Source: Larkinella sp. C7
Lineage (GTDB): Bacteria > Bacteroidota > Bacteroidia > Cytophagales > Spirosomataceae
Direction of reading: 5' to 3'
Length of the DNA: 64,000 bases
Assembly (NCBI RefSeq): GCF_006149005.1
Contig: NZ_VBSL01000007.1
Location: 62,001-126,000, forward strand
In this document: one piece after another, positions 17,206 through 25,885 of the stretch
Layout: each line of letters starts with the position of its first letter
How positions within the stretch are numbered: the first letter of the stretch is position 1
Notes under the pieces: model-generated
Told to the model about the DNA's origin: nothing
The model's database searches: none
What the model saw: the letters and a program-made list of their open reading frames with translations, nothing else
Made by a program: the position numbers and the translations under genes

Positions 17206-17514
17206 TTACGCCAGAATTTTACTGCGGTAAATGCAATCGATAATTTCGGCTATCGAATTGTCTACCAGAAAGTAGTAAATGTTTTTGCCACTTCGCCGGA
17301 TTTCAAGAATTCCTTTGTCGCGCATATTAATGAGATGGTGTGAGATCAACGACTGTTCTGCGTTCAGGTTCTTATAGATCGTTGATACGTTTAATTCCTT
17401 GTGCTCATTCAACATCTGGATGATCTTGATGCGCAGCGGATGAGCGACGGCCTTCAATACATAAGCGGCCCGCTCAATCTTTTTTTCGTCGTTAACTACG
17501 GTTTCCTTTGTCAT
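17206..17514 (-). CDS. ArsR family winged-helix transcriptional regulator
   Basis: This 102-residue protein is essentially one winged helix-turn-helix domain: 'VLKAVAHPLRIKIIQML' (helix 1-2), 'NVSTIYKNLNAEQSLISHHL' (recognition region) and a beta wing 'GILEIRRSGKNIYYFLV'. ArsR proteins repress by binding DNA as dimers and release on a signal, often a metal. No CxC or Cys cluster is present, so metal sensing by the ArsR/SmtB alpha-3 site is unlikely; the trigger is unknown. It is single, with an A/T-rich upstream region containing a short palindrome that could be its own operator. The nearest upstream gene is on the other side of a 167 bp gap. Confidence 0.9.
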   Translation of the reverse strand: MTKETVVNDEKKIERAAYVLKAVAHPLRIKIIQMLNEHKELNVSTIYKNLNAEQSLISHHLINMRDKGILEIRRSGKNIYYFLVDNSIAEIIDCIYRSKILA

Positions 17515-17543
17515 GATTCTGTGTGCAATTTAGGTGCGTAAAG

Positions 17544-17560
17544 TAACTGAAATTTAGTTA
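17544..17560. promoter_or_regulatory. Candidate operator palindrome upstream of the ArsR gene
   Basis: TAACT-N7-AGTTA, 30 bp upstream of the ATG, in an A/T-rich region with no other symmetric element. The position suits autorepression; this is inference only. Confidence 0.3.
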
Positions 17561-17681
17561 TTTATACACGATAAGCAAAAAAATATGCCGGTAACATTGA
17601 TATGTTAATCTATTTAAAAAGGGTCTAAAACTAGTTAAGCAGGGCAACGTAATTAGCAGACAAATTCGGTTGGGTGTCCGG

Positions 17682-18605
17682 TTATTTGCGGCCTTTCCAG
17701 CCAATCAGAAAGACGCCGAGCAATACCAGTAATGTACCGAAAAGCTGGGAAATCGAGATGGTTTCGTCTAAAAGCGTAGTGGCCAGAACGATGGTGAAAA
17801 TAGGGCCGATGCTGGCGACAATGGAGGCATTGCCGGAACCGATGCGTTTGATGCCCTCGGCGATCATAAACGTCGGAATCACGGTGACCAAAACCGCCAT
17901 CAGCAGGGCCAGCCCGTACACCGGAGCGGCAAACCGGAACAAATCCAGGCCGTTGGCGATCAGACAATGGAGAACGATGGCCAGGGTGGCTGCAATCATG
18001 GCGTAGCAGGTATACCGCTGGGCGCCCACGCGGGCAATCATGGTATCGCTGCCCACCAGATAAACGGCGTAGACCAGTCCACTTAGAATGACCCAGAACG
18101 CTCCCAGAAATACGTCTTTCTGCTGCCCGGAGTTGATGTTAGGGGCAAACGCTACCATGATCCCGGCATATGTCAGCAGCACCGCCAGAATCTGCAACCG
18201 GTTGACTTTACGGCCATACACCACGCTGCCGAGCAGCAGGACGAATGTGGGATAGACAAACAGCAGAATCCGCTCCAGACTGGCTGTAATATAGACCAGA
18301 CCCAGGAAATTCAGGAAACTAGCGATGTAGTAGCCCGTCAGGCCGAGCATACCCAGTTTTAACCAGCTCTGGGCGGATAAATGAACCGGCGGTAGCCGCC
18401 GGGAAAGATTCAGGGCAATGGCCACGTAGAACGGCAACGCAAAAACCATCCGCAGCGTCAGCAGCGAAATCGCGTCGATCGGATACTGGTAGGCTATTTT
18501 GATTAAAATGCCCTTTAAGGCAAAACAAAACGCTGCCAGAAAAACCAGCAGCGCTCCAATCCAATACCGTGTCCGAGTTGATGCCGTTGTCTGCGGACCC
18601 CTCAT
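17682..18605 (-). CDS. EamA/DMT superfamily transporter
   Basis: The 307-residue protein has ten predicted membrane helices in two EamA repeats (about 15-150 and 165-300); the second repeat ends with 'ISISQLFGTLLVLLGVFLIG', a typical EamA closing helix, and 'GKGRK' in the cytoplasm. Members export amino acids, nucleotides or other small metabolites by antiport; no substrate can be inferred. Its ATG overlaps the der stop by 4 bp, so it is translationally coupled as the third gene of an era-der-EamA unit. A link to ribosome assembly is not implied. Confidence 0.88.
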   Translation of the reverse strand: MRGPQTTASTRTRYWIGALLVFLAAFCFALKGILIKIAYQYPIDAISLLTLRMVFALPFYVAIALNLSRRLPPVHLSAQSWLKLGMLGLTGYYIASFLNFLGLVYITASLERILLFVYPTFVLLLGSVVYGRKVNRLQILAVLLTYAGIMVAFAPNINSGQQKDVFLGAFWVILSGLVYAVYLVGSDTMIARVGAQRYTCYAMIAATLAIVLHCLIANGLDLFRFAAPVYGLALLMAVLVTVIPTFMIAEGIKRIGSGNASIVASIGPIFTIVLATTLLDETISISQLFGTLLVLLGVFLIGWKGRK

Positions 18606-19909
18606 TTTTGCCGGAAAAATATTGTTATCGGTGCTCCGTCGAACCCGAAGTGATCGCGGAGTTTGTTTTCCAGATACCGGGTATACGGTTCCTTGATGTA
18701 CTGCGGCAGGTTACAGAAAAACACAAACGTGGGCGACGGCGTCGGTAACTGAATCATATATTTGATTTTGATCAGCTTTCCTTTCGTTGCCGGGGGCGGG
18801 TAGTTCATGATTTCCTGTTGCATGGCCTCGTTGAGTTTCGAGGTCGAAATTTTCTTGTGCTTGTTTTCGTAGACCTCCATCGCCTTTTCCATGACCTGGA
18901 AAATCCGCTGTTTTTCTACGACCGAAGCGAAAATAACGGGCAGGTAATCGATCGGTGCCATGCGCTGCACGATTTCCTTTTTCCACGTATCGGCGGTTTT
19001 GGTATCTTTTTCGATGGCGTCCCATTTGTTCACCATCAGCAGAACCCCCTTTTTGGCCCGAACGGCCTGTCCGATAATGTTCATATCCTGCGCTTCCAGA
19101 CCGCGTGTGGCGTCCAGCATCACAATCACCACATCCGACTCTTCCAGGGCCTTTAGCGAGCGCATAACCGAGTAAAACTCGATGTTGTCCTTCACTTTGG
19201 CTTTGCGCCGGATCCCGGCGGTATCGGTCAGGATAAAATCCTTGCCAAAAGCTTTGTAACGGGTATCGATGGCGTCGCGGGTGGTGCCGGCAATGTCGGT
19301 CACAATACTGCGTTCTTCGCCGATCAGGACGTTCAGAAACGACGACTTTCCAACATTCGGACGGCCCAGGATGGCGATACGGGGGATGCCCGCATTCGGA
19401 TCTTCGACACCATCGGAGGGAAAATGCTTCACGACTTCGTCCAGCAAATCGCCCGTACCGGTCCCGGTCAGGGACGAAATCGGGAATGGATCTCCCAGAC
19501 CCAGCGCGTAAAATTCGCCGACGGAGTTCTGGCGCAGCACGGTTTCGGATTTGTTGGCAACCACGATGACCGGTTTTTTCGACCGGCGCAGCACGTCGGC
19601 AAAATCCTTGTCCATGTCGGTCAATCCGGCCATGGTATCGACCATGAATAAAATAACGGATGCTTCGTCGATGGCGATCTGAACCTGTTCCCGAATGGAC
19701 TCTTCAAAAACGTCATCCGATCCGACCACATAACCGCCGGTATCGATGACGGTAAAATACTTCTCGGTCCAGTCGGCATACCCGTAATGACGGTCGCGGG
19801 TTACGCCCGGCTGGTTATCCATGATGGCCTGGCGCTGTTCTACCAATTTATTAAACAGCGTCGATTTACCGACATTCGGTCGGCCCACAATTGCTACAAT
19901 ATTTGCCAT
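18602..19909 (-). CDS. der: Ribosome assembly GTPase Der (EngA)
   Basis: The 435-residue protein shows the tandem GTPase arrangement unique to Der: G domain 1 with 'GRPNVGKST' (9-17), 'DTGG' and 'NKSE', and G domain 2 with 'GRPNVGKSS' (about 178-186), 'DTAGIRRK' and 'NKWD', followed by the C-terminal KH-like domain ('YPPPATKGKLIKIKYMIQ', 'NKLRDHFGFDGAPI'). Der acts in maturation of the 50S subunit. It lies 44 bp after era and overlaps the EamA gene by 4 bp. Confidence 0.98.
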   Translation of the reverse strand: MANIVAIVGRPNVGKSTLFNKLVEQRQAIMDNQPGVTRDRHYGYADWTEKYFTVIDTGGYVVGSDDVFEESIREQVQIAIDEASVILFMVDTMAGLTDMDKDFADVLRRSKKPVIVVANKSETVLRQNSVGEFYALGLGDPFPISSLTGTGTGDLLDEVVKHFPSDGVEDPNAGIPRIAILGRPNVGKSSFLNVLIGEERSIVTDIAGTTRDAIDTRYKAFGKDFILTDTAGIRRKAKVKDNIEFYSVMRSLKALEESDVVIVMLDATRGLEAQDMNIIGQAVRAKKGVLLMVNKWDAIEKDTKTADTWKKEIVQRMAPIDYLPVIFASVVEKQRIFQVMEKAMEVYENKHKKISTSKLNEAMQQEIMNYPPPATKGKLIKIKYMIQLPTPSPTFVFFCNLPQYIKEPYTRYLENKLRDHFGFDGAPITIFFRQK

Positions 19910-19953
19910 GATTCACTTTAGAGGAAAGAAGGAGCGCGTTGGCTGGCCTTCGG

Positions 19954-20871
19954 TTATTCTTCGTACCCAAACCTCTTCAGCGACCGTTCTTTGGTACGCC
20001 AATCGGGTTCAACTTTTACGTATTGTTCAAGGAACACCTTCTTGCCGAAGAAGCGTTCCAGTTCCTCACGGGCCATAATACCCGTTTTTTTAATCATTTT
20101 ACCCCCTTCGCCCAGCAAAATCGCCCGCTGAGTAGCCCGCTCAACCAGGATTTCCGACTGGACAACGATGATGTCGTCTTTTTCTTTAAAGCCCGTGATG
20201 ATCACTTCACAACTGTAGGGAACCTCTTTTTTGTAGTTCAGGAAAATCTTCTCGCGAATGATTTCTGAGGCAAAAAAGCGCTCGGGCCGGTCGGTCAATT
20301 CGTCTTTCGGGAAATAAGGCGGATGAACCGGCAGGCGGCTTACAATGGCTTTAAAGACATGCTTGATGTTGATGTCGGTGAGGGCGGAAATCGGAATGAT
20401 GGCTTCGGATTTGAAGTTCTCCTTCCAGTACTGAATTTTCTCCTCCACCTGTTCGGGGGTCGCCAGATCGATTTTGTTGATGAGCAACAAAACCGGGGTC
20501 TGCGTTTTCTGCAACCGTTCGATCACGTCATTTTCGTCGTATTTCTCGAAAATGTCGGTCACGAACAAAATCACATCCGCGTCTTCCAGCGAACCGCGCA
20601 CAAAACTCATCATCGATTCATGCAACCGGTATTGCGGCTTGATAATACCGGGCGTATCCGAATAGACCAACTGAAACTCCTGCCCGTCGTGCACCCCGTT
20701 GAGGATGCCCATGATGCGGTGGCGGGTGGTTTGCGCTTTTGACGTGATGATCGAAAGCCGCTCGCCCACCAATTGATTCATCAGCGTCGATTTGCCGACA
20801 TTGGGCTTACCGATGATGCTGACATAGCCGGCTTTATGATCCGGGCCGTACGTTTCATTTGAAATATCCAT
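19954..20871 (-). CDS. era: Ribosome assembly GTPase Era
   Basis: The G domain has 'GKPNVGKST', 'DTPGIIKPQY' and 'INKID', and the C-terminal KH domain has 'RERATQRAILLGEGGKMIKKTG'-type sequence with 'GKKVFLEQYVKVEPDWR'. Era binds the 3' end of 16S rRNA during 30S maturation. I prefer the ATG at 20871 ('MDISNETYG', 305 residues) to the one at 20886, since the first conserved residues begin soon after it; both are possible. It begins a unit with der and the EamA gene, and its promoter is back-to-back with that of the initiator tRNA. Confidence 0.97.
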   Translation of the reverse strand: MDISNETYGPDHKAGYVSIIGKPNVGKSTLMNQLVGERLSIITSKAQTTRHRIMGILNGVHDGQEFQLVYSDTPGIIKPQYRLHESMMSFVRGSLEDADVILFVTDIFEKYDENDVIERLQKTQTPVLLLINKIDLATPEQVEEKIQYWKENFKSEAIIPISALTDINIKHVFKAIVSRLPVHPPYFPKDELTDRPERFFASEIIREKIFLNYKKEVPYSCEVIITGFKEKDDIIVVQSEILVERATQRAILLGEGGKMIKKTGIMAREELERFFGKKVFLEQYVKVEPDWRTKERSLKRFGYEE

Positions 20872-20948
20872 GTAATTGACAACCAATGACTACAGAAAAA
20901 AACTCCCCTCCAACTAAAAAAAATAGCGGGAGGGGGCAGATTTTTTCA

Positions 20949-20956
20949 CAAAGGTA
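20949..20956 (-). promoter_or_regulatory. Putative -7 box (TACCTTTG) for era
   Basis: An exact TAnnTTTG match on the minus strand, 78 nt upstream of the preferred era start. It mirrors the tRNA promoter box at 20980-20987; no good -33 element is visible. Confidence 0.45.
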
Positions 20957-20987
20957 ATTGTTTTTTATGAAAAACGCCTTACCTTTG
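20957..20987 (+). promoter_or_regulatory. Promoter of the initiator tRNA gene
   Basis: ATTG (20957-20960), 19 nt, TACCTTTG (20980-20987): full agreement with the Bacteroidota promoter layout, ending 12 nt before the tRNA. Confidence 0.75.
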
Positions 20988-20999
20988 CAGTCCCAACAT

Positions 21000-21072
<73 letters not shown>

Positions 21073-21077
21073 CAAAG

Positions 21078-21106
21078 AAAAGGTCACACAATCGTGTGGC
21101 CTTTTT
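21078..21106 (+). terminator. Intrinsic terminator of the initiator tRNA
   Basis: AAAAGGTCACAC pairs with GTGTGGCCTTTT (one G-T pair) around a 4 nt loop, then a T run; 5 nt after the tRNA. Confidence 0.9.
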
Positions 21107-21253
21107 CTGTTTTCAAGCAGGCTATTTTAAAAAAATACCGGATCAAGTCCCTTAGAACTACCATGAGCCGGCGGTGATTTTCAACAGCGATACGCTTAAA
21201 CCGTTATTTAATATCCTCCATAAAAATCGGCCGATTGGGCCGAAAGCCAACGG

Positions 21254-21285
21254 ACTGAATACCGGGCCAATATTGTGTACCTTTG
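21254..21285 (+). promoter_or_regulatory. Putative promoter of the DUF2911 gene
   Basis: ACTG (21254-21257), 20 nt, TACCTTTG (21278-21285): exact -7 box and a one-or-two-base deviant -33 box, 47 nt before the ATG. Confidence 0.5.
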
Positions 21286-21332
21286 CGTTTTGAGATAAAA
21301 ACGTACCACTATTCATTCATCATTCCACTTGC

Positions 21333-22181
21333 ATGAAGTCACTTAAGTTTCTCACAACGGTTCTTGCCATTTCTCTGACGGTGAGCGCAACCGCTCAGGC
21401 CCAGCTGAAAATACCAGCCGCCAGCCCCGCTCAACTCACTAAACAAAGTTTTGCCCTGGGCGACATTACCCTGGAATACTCCCGACCAGCCGTGAAAGGA
21501 CGGACAATCTTTGGGGATCTGGTTCCCTATGACAAGGTGTGGCGGACCGGTGCCAATGCTACTTCTAAAATCACCTTTTCGTCGGATGTCAAACTCGAAG
21601 GCAAAGACGTGAAAGCAGGTACGTATGGATTATTCACCATTCCCGGTAAAACCACCTGGCAAGTCATGCTTTCCAAAGACCTCAACCTGGGGGCTAACGT
21701 GGGCGATTACAAACAGGAAAACGAAGTACTCCGGGTGTCGGTAAAACCGACTACATTGCCTAACAAAGTAGAAAACTTTACCATCAATATCGCCGATATA
21801 TTACCCAGTTCGGCGGTTTTGGAAATCATTTGGGATAAAACCCGTGTTCCCGTAGCCATTACAGCCGATGTTGACCAGATCATTGTCAAGAACATCGAGA
21901 CTTCGTTGGCTTCTGATAAGCCGGCCTATTTTGAGGCTGCCAGCTATTATTATGATACCAATCGGGATTTGAAACAGGCGCTTACCTGGGTAACCAAGGC
22001 TACTGAACAAAACCCCAAGGCGTTTTGGGTGATGTTACTCAAGGCTCGCATTCAACTGAAATTAAACGAAAAAGCCAATGCCATTGCCAGCGCTGAGAAA
22101 ACCGTTGCCCTGGCAAGCGAAGCTAAAAACGCGGATTACGTAAAAATGGCCAACGATCTGATTGCTTCCGCTAAGAAGTAA
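21333..22181 (+). CDS. Secreted DUF2911 domain protein
   Basis: The 282-residue protein has a signal peptide ('LTTVLAISLTVSATAQAQ'), then a DUF2911 domain (about 30-175) with the diagnostic stretch 'EYSRPAVKGRTIFGDLVPY', 'VWRTGANATSKITFS' and 'KAGTYGLFTIPGKTTW'. The C-terminal 90 residues are helical and TPR-like ('AYFEAASYYYDTNRDLKQALTW'). DUF2911 proteins are common, mainly in Bacteroidota, and are exported; no function is established to my knowledge. The gene is single, flanked by its own promoter and a shared terminator. Confidence 0.92.
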   Translation: MKSLKFLTTVLAISLTVSATAQAQLKIPAASPAQLTKQSFALGDITLEYSRPAVKGRTIFGDLVPYDKVWRTGANATSKITFSSDVKLEGKDVKAGTYGLFTIPGKTTWQVMLSKDLNLGANVGDYKQENEVLRVSVKPTTLPNKVENFTINIADILPSSAVLEIIWDKTRVPVAITADVDQIIVKNIETSLASDKPAYFEAASYYYDTNRDLKQALTWVTKATEQNPKAFWVMLLKARIQLKLNEKANAIASAEKTVALASEAKNADYVKMANDLIASAKK

Positions 22182-22210
22182 GTAGATGCAGGCAAAGTGA
22201 ATCAGAAACA

Positions 22211-22261
22211 TAAAAAAGTTGGCTACCGGCAGAGATCATCCTGCGATAGCCAACTTTTTTA
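22211..22261. terminator. Bidirectional terminator between DUF2911 and M28 genes
   Basis: 15 bp perfect arms (TAAAAAAGTTGGCTA at 22211-22225 and complement at 22247-22261); A and T tracts serve both convergent genes. Confidence 0.92.
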
Positions 22262-22297
22262 TGTTATCCCCGACGGAAAAATTTCAGACCAAAACCG

Positions 22298-23893
22298 TTA
22301 CGGTTTGTTGCTGTCCACCACCAGTTTATTCTCGCGGTTCACAATTTCCCAGGCAGTATAAAACACCAGCCGGGCGGATTTTTCGGCCAGCGTGAAGTTG
22401 ATCTTCTCGACGTCGTCGCCGGGGCGGTGGTAGTCGGCGTGGAGGCCGTTGAAGTAAAAAATAATGGGGATTTTGTGCTTGGCAAAATTGTAGTGGTCGG
22501 AGCGGTAGTAAATCCGTTGCGGATCGCTGGGCTCGTTGTACTTGTAATCCAGCTCCATCATGGTGTATTTCCGGTTCGCATCTTCGCTGATCTGGTGCAA
22601 TTCAGACGATAATTTGTCGGAACCGATGACATAAATATAGTTGTCGGATTTGCCTTCGTGCAGATCGTCGACGCGGCCCACCATGTCGATGTTCAGATCA
22701 CAGACGGTTTTTTCCAGCGGCAAAACCGGACTCATGTCCGTGTAATATTCTGATCCGAGCAATCCTTTTTCTTCGCCCGAAACCGTCAGGAACAGCATGC
22801 TCCGGCGCGGGCCGTGCCCTTCGGCTTTGGCTTTGGCGAAGGCCTGCGCAATTTCAATCACCGAAACCGTTCCCGAACCGTCGTCGTTGGCGCCGTTGTT
22901 CACTTGCCCGTCCGGATTGACGCCAATGTGGTCGTAATGCGACGAAATCACCACAATTTCGTCCTTTTTGTCGGAGCCTTCCAGAAATCCGAGCACGTTG
23001 CTGCTTTCCAACTGCACATCTTTCCGCTCCGCTTTCAGGCTGATTTTACCTTTCAACGCGCCGGAATTGGTCTTGCCGGTTTTGTTGATTTTGGCCACCG
23101 CGCTCTGCAATTTGGCCGTTGTCGTATTAAGAACAGCTGCGGCCATGTCCTGCGTGATCAGGAACGTTCCGACGGCTCCGATCTTTTCCATGGCCGGTCG
23201 GAGGCTCAGGCGATTGAACCGGCCCATGAGCGCACTCCGTTCGGCCACCAACCGGCGGTAGGCTTCCGGCGATTCGGCCGAAACGATGAAGATTTGCTCG
23301 GCACCCTTGTCCTTGGCAATCGTAACTTTTTTCCGCAGACTCTCGTCATTGCTCCAGTCCGAGGCTTTGTCCGAATTGGAAATCACATAATTCCCGTTCG
23401 CCTTTTTGGGTTCACCTTCCAGAATGACGACGGCTTTTCCCTGAATATTGATTTTCGCGTAGTCGTTGTATTTGTCGGTCAGGATGCCGTAGCCCGCAAA
23501 CACGGTTTCTACCGACGCTTCCTGCATCACGCCAAACAAGCCGTTGACAATGAAATCTTTGGGGTAGGTATACGTTTTTCTGTCGGCCTTGACGTAAAAA
23601 TCGCCCCAGGTTTTCTGGTACAGCTTGAATGGCTGAAAATAGCCGGTTTTCCCGTCGTCGGTTTTGACGATCGCTTGCAGATTTTCAGCCGCAAACTGTT
23701 TGGCAATGTAATCGGCGGCTTTCCGCTGTCCTTCGGTACCGGTTTCGCGGCCCTGCATATCGTCGGCAGCCAGCACGCGCAGGTGTTTTTCGAGATCAGC
23801 CGCCGAAATGGTGTTGGCATAATCGGTGGCGGTTTGGGCCGTCGCTAAGTGCGTAATCAGCAGCAAACCGGCACTATACTTCAAATATTTCAT
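22298..23893 (-). CDS. Secreted M28 family zinc aminopeptidase
   Basis: The metal site motifs of M28 are all present in order: 'SSHYDHIG' (His), 'NGANDDGSGTVSVIE' (Asp bridging two zincs), 'SGEEKGLLGSEYY' (Glu-Glu), 'NIDMVGR' (Asp) and 'YFNGLHADYH' (His). An inserted protease-associated domain precedes them (about 130-290). I chose the ATG at 23893 because it starts a signal peptide ('MKYLKYSAGLLLITHLATAQ'); a longer ATG at 23962 would place a rho-independent terminator of the upstream gene inside the coding region. The 531-residue enzyme probably removes N-terminal residues from peptides in the periplasm or outside. Confidence 0.93.
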   Translation of the reverse strand: MKYLKYSAGLLLITHLATAQTATDYANTISAADLEKHLRVLAADDMQGRETGTEGQRKAADYIAKQFAAENLQAIVKTDDGKTGYFQPFKLYQKTWGDFYVKADRKTYTYPKDFIVNGLFGVMQEASVETVFAGYGILTDKYNDYAKINIQGKAVVILEGEPKKANGNYVISNSDKASDWSNDESLRKKVTIAKDKGAEQIFIVSAESPEAYRRLVAERSALMGRFNRLSLRPAMEKIGAVGTFLITQDMAAAVLNTTTAKLQSAVAKINKTGKTNSGALKGKISLKAERKDVQLESSNVLGFLEGSDKKDEIVVISSHYDHIGVNPDGQVNNGANDDGSGTVSVIEIAQAFAKAKAEGHGPRRSMLFLTVSGEEKGLLGSEYYTDMSPVLPLEKTVCDLNIDMVGRVDDLHEGKSDNYIYVIGSDKLSSELHQISEDANRKYTMMELDYKYNEPSDPQRIYYRSDHYNFAKHKIPIIFYFNGLHADYHRPGDDVEKINFTLAEKSARLVFYTAWEIVNRENKLVVDSNKP

Positions 23894-23921
23894 CGGGTTG
23901 TTGTGAAGAAAATGACAAATC

Positions 23922-23956
23922 AAAAAAGCAGGAACAGACAATCGCCATCCCTGCTT
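23922..23956 (-). terminator. Intrinsic terminator of the flippase-like gene
   Basis: On the minus strand AAGCAGG and CCTGCTT close a long loop and are followed by TTTTTT. It lies 68 nt after the stop at 24024 and upstream of the M28 ATG at 23893, which argues against the longer M28 start. Confidence 0.65.
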
Positions 23957-24023
23957 GTGCAAAGATAAAACGAAATTACGGGTTAATTATGTTAACGTCG
24001 GTTCGCTGTTCATATCCGATTCG

Positions 24024-25016
24024 TCAGGCTGCCTTCCCTCGGTTTTTGGCCAGAATAAACGGAACGATCAGGAAACTCAGGCTGCTCAAAACGAGATTGA
24101 TTCCGAAGCCCACGGCGTGCAGAAACGTGGCGACAACGGCTCCCTCGGCGGACGAAAAACCGTAGAGCACCAGCACCCGGCTGACCAGAAAATGGTAGGT
24201 TCCGATGCCGCCCTGGGTAGGCACCGCCAGTCCGCCGAGCGAGCTAACCACCAGGATCGTCAGGGCTGCGGTGGGCGGTAGAGACCGGGTGCTGTCCAGC
24301 GCCATCAGGAGCCAATAGGTGCTCAGCCAGGAAAAAAACTGACTTAACACTGTTAGAAGTACAAACAAATAAACATTTGGGAGCTGCCGAATGGCGATAA
24401 AACCCTTCCAGAGTCCCTTAACACTGTTAGCTATTTTGAGGGCAACCGGATGTTGTTTTATGTTGAAAATCAGTAACATACGCCAGAGGACGACGCCTGC
24501 CAAAACCAGAAAGGCCAACAGGACGCCCGCCAGAAACCAGGCGGATTTGTCCGGTATGCGGAACGACAGGCCGGACACATAGCTCCTGGCGCGGTTTATT
24601 TCGAGCAGAAAGGTCAGCACCAGCACCAGCCCCAGCATCATTAAGTCGATGATTCGCTCGGCCACGACCGAGCCAACGCCCTGCGAAAACGGCACATTGT
24701 CGGTTCGTTGGAGTGTGACGCAGCGGGTTAGTTCGCCGGAGCCCGGCACGATCATGCTGGCAATGACACCCGCCAGTGTGGCGACCGTGGCCCGGAATGC
24801 CGTCGGAAAATACCCGAGCGCCAGCAACGGCTGCTGCCAGCGTTTTCCCCGCACCAGGTAGATCAAAACCGTGAGCAGCGCCACCAGCGCAATCCAGCCA
24901 TAGTGAGCCTGCCGGAACTGCCGCCCGATGTCGGCGAATGAAATGTCCTTCAGCGCATACGCCAGCAGGGAAATGGCCAGAACAAAGGGCAGGGTGGTTT
25001 TGAGAAGTGGCTTCAT
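24024..25016 (-). CDS. Lysylphosphatidylglycerol-synthase-type transmembrane protein (UPF0104, flippase-like)
   Basis: The 330-residue protein has about eight membrane segments and UPF0104/LPG-synthase TM features: 'LLAYALKDISFADIG' near the N-terminus, 'ASMIVPGSGELTRCVTLQRTD' (about 88-108) and 'GLAVPTQGGIGTYHFLVSRVLVLYG' (about 258-282). It lacks the aminoacyl-transfer domain of MprF, so it corresponds to the membrane (flippase) half only. Similar stand-alone proteins accompany glycosyltransferases and may move lipid-linked substrates. It is divergent from the GT2 operon beginning at 25163, which fits such a role (inference). Confidence 0.85.
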   Translation of the reverse strand: MKPLLKTTLPFVLAISLLAYALKDISFADIGRQFRQAHYGWIALVALLTVLIYLVRGKRWQQPLLALGYFPTAFRATVATLAGVIASMIVPGSGELTRCVTLQRTDNVPFSQGVGSVVAERIIDLMMLGLVLVLTFLLEINRARSYVSGLSFRIPDKSAWFLAGVLLAFLVLAGVVLWRMLLIFNIKQHPVALKIANSVKGLWKGFIAIRQLPNVYLFVLLTVLSQFFSWLSTYWLLMALDSTRSLPPTAALTILVVSSLGGLAVPTQGGIGTYHFLVSRVLVLYGFSSAEGAVVATFLHAVGFGINLVLSSLSFLIVPFILAKNRGKAA

Positions 25017-25073
25017 TCAGTTTGACTAATCGGCTGTAAGATAGGGAAACATCGGATAATTTATGGCACATAA

Positions 25074-25105
25074 TTTGACCCAAATCGTGCGTCCTGCTAC
25101 CTTTG
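25074..25105 (+). promoter_or_regulatory. Consensus promoter of the glycosyltransferase operon
   Basis: TTTG (25074-25077), 20 nt, TACCTTTG (25098-25105): exact consensus at both boxes, 57 nt before the GT2 start. Confidence 0.75.
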
Positions 25106-25162
25106 AAAATCGCGTAGCGGATTCCGGCTATAACTCGTCCAACGTTCTGCCTAAGAAAGAAA

Positions 25163-25882
25163 ATGAAGTCACTTCGGGTGCTGGTGGTGGTTCCGTGCTA
25201 CAACGAGCAGCGTTCGGTCGCTGCGGTTGTGAATGATATTCACTGGGTGAAAACCCGGTTTGGCTTGTCGCTGGATACGCTGGTGGTCAATGATTGTTCA
25301 ACCGATAACACGATGGCCGTTGTCCGCACGCTGGACTGTCTGCACCTCGACCTGCCCGTGAACCTCGGCATTGGTGGCTGCATGCAGGCCGGTTACAAGT
25401 ATGCGTACCGAAAGGGGTATGACATCGCGGTTCAGATCGATGGCGACGGGCAGCATCCCGCCGAAGGGCTGATAAAGCTGCTGCGACCGCTGTTCGACGA
25501 TCAGGCTGATGTGGTCATTGGTTCCCGGTTTTTAGAACGCCAGGGGTTTCAGTCGTCGTTTGTCCGGCGCATCGGGATTCGGTATTTTCGCTGGCTCAAC
25601 CAATTGCTGATTCGTAAAACCGTCCACGACAGTACATCGGGTTTCCGGGCGTTCAACCGCAAAACGATTGAAATTGTCAACCGCTATTATCCCGACGAAT
25701 ACCCGGAACCGGAAGCCATTGTGCAGTTTGGATTGCATAAACTACGGCTGCTGGAAGTGCCGGTTTTGATGGAAGAACGGCAGGGGGGAACCTCGTCCAT
25801 TGGATGGATTCAATCGGTCTATTATCTGTTTAAAGTGACGTTGGGTACCCTGTTTGTTTACATTCGTTTACGAAAAATTTAG
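25163..25882 (+). CDS. Family 2 glycosyltransferase (dolichyl-phosphate-mannose-synthase-like)
   Basis: The 239-residue enzyme is a GT-A fold: 'VVVPCYNEQRSVAAVVNDI' at the N-terminus, 'VVNDCSTDNT' (nucleotide binding), 'NLGIGGCMQAGYKYAYRKGYD', the DxD-type 'QIDGDGQHPAE' and a late 'STSGFRAFNRKTIEI'. This subgroup transfers a sugar from a nucleotide donor to polyprenyl phosphate at the inner membrane; it has no C-terminal membrane anchor. It is first in a four-gene unit, only 3 bp before the DUF2304 gene. Confidence 0.92.
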   Translation: MKSLRVLVVVPCYNEQRSVAAVVNDIHWVKTRFGLSLDTLVVNDCSTDNTMAVVRTLDCLHLDLPVNLGIGGCMQAGYKYAYRKGYDIAVQIDGDGQHPAEGLIKLLRPLFDDQADVVIGSRFLERQGFQSSFVRRIGIRYFRWLNQLLIRKTVHDSTSGFRAFNRKTIEIVNRYYPDEYPEPEAIVQFGLHKLRLLEVPVLMEERQGGTSSIGWIQSVYYLFKVTLGTLFVYIRLRKI

Positions 25883-25885
25883 CTC

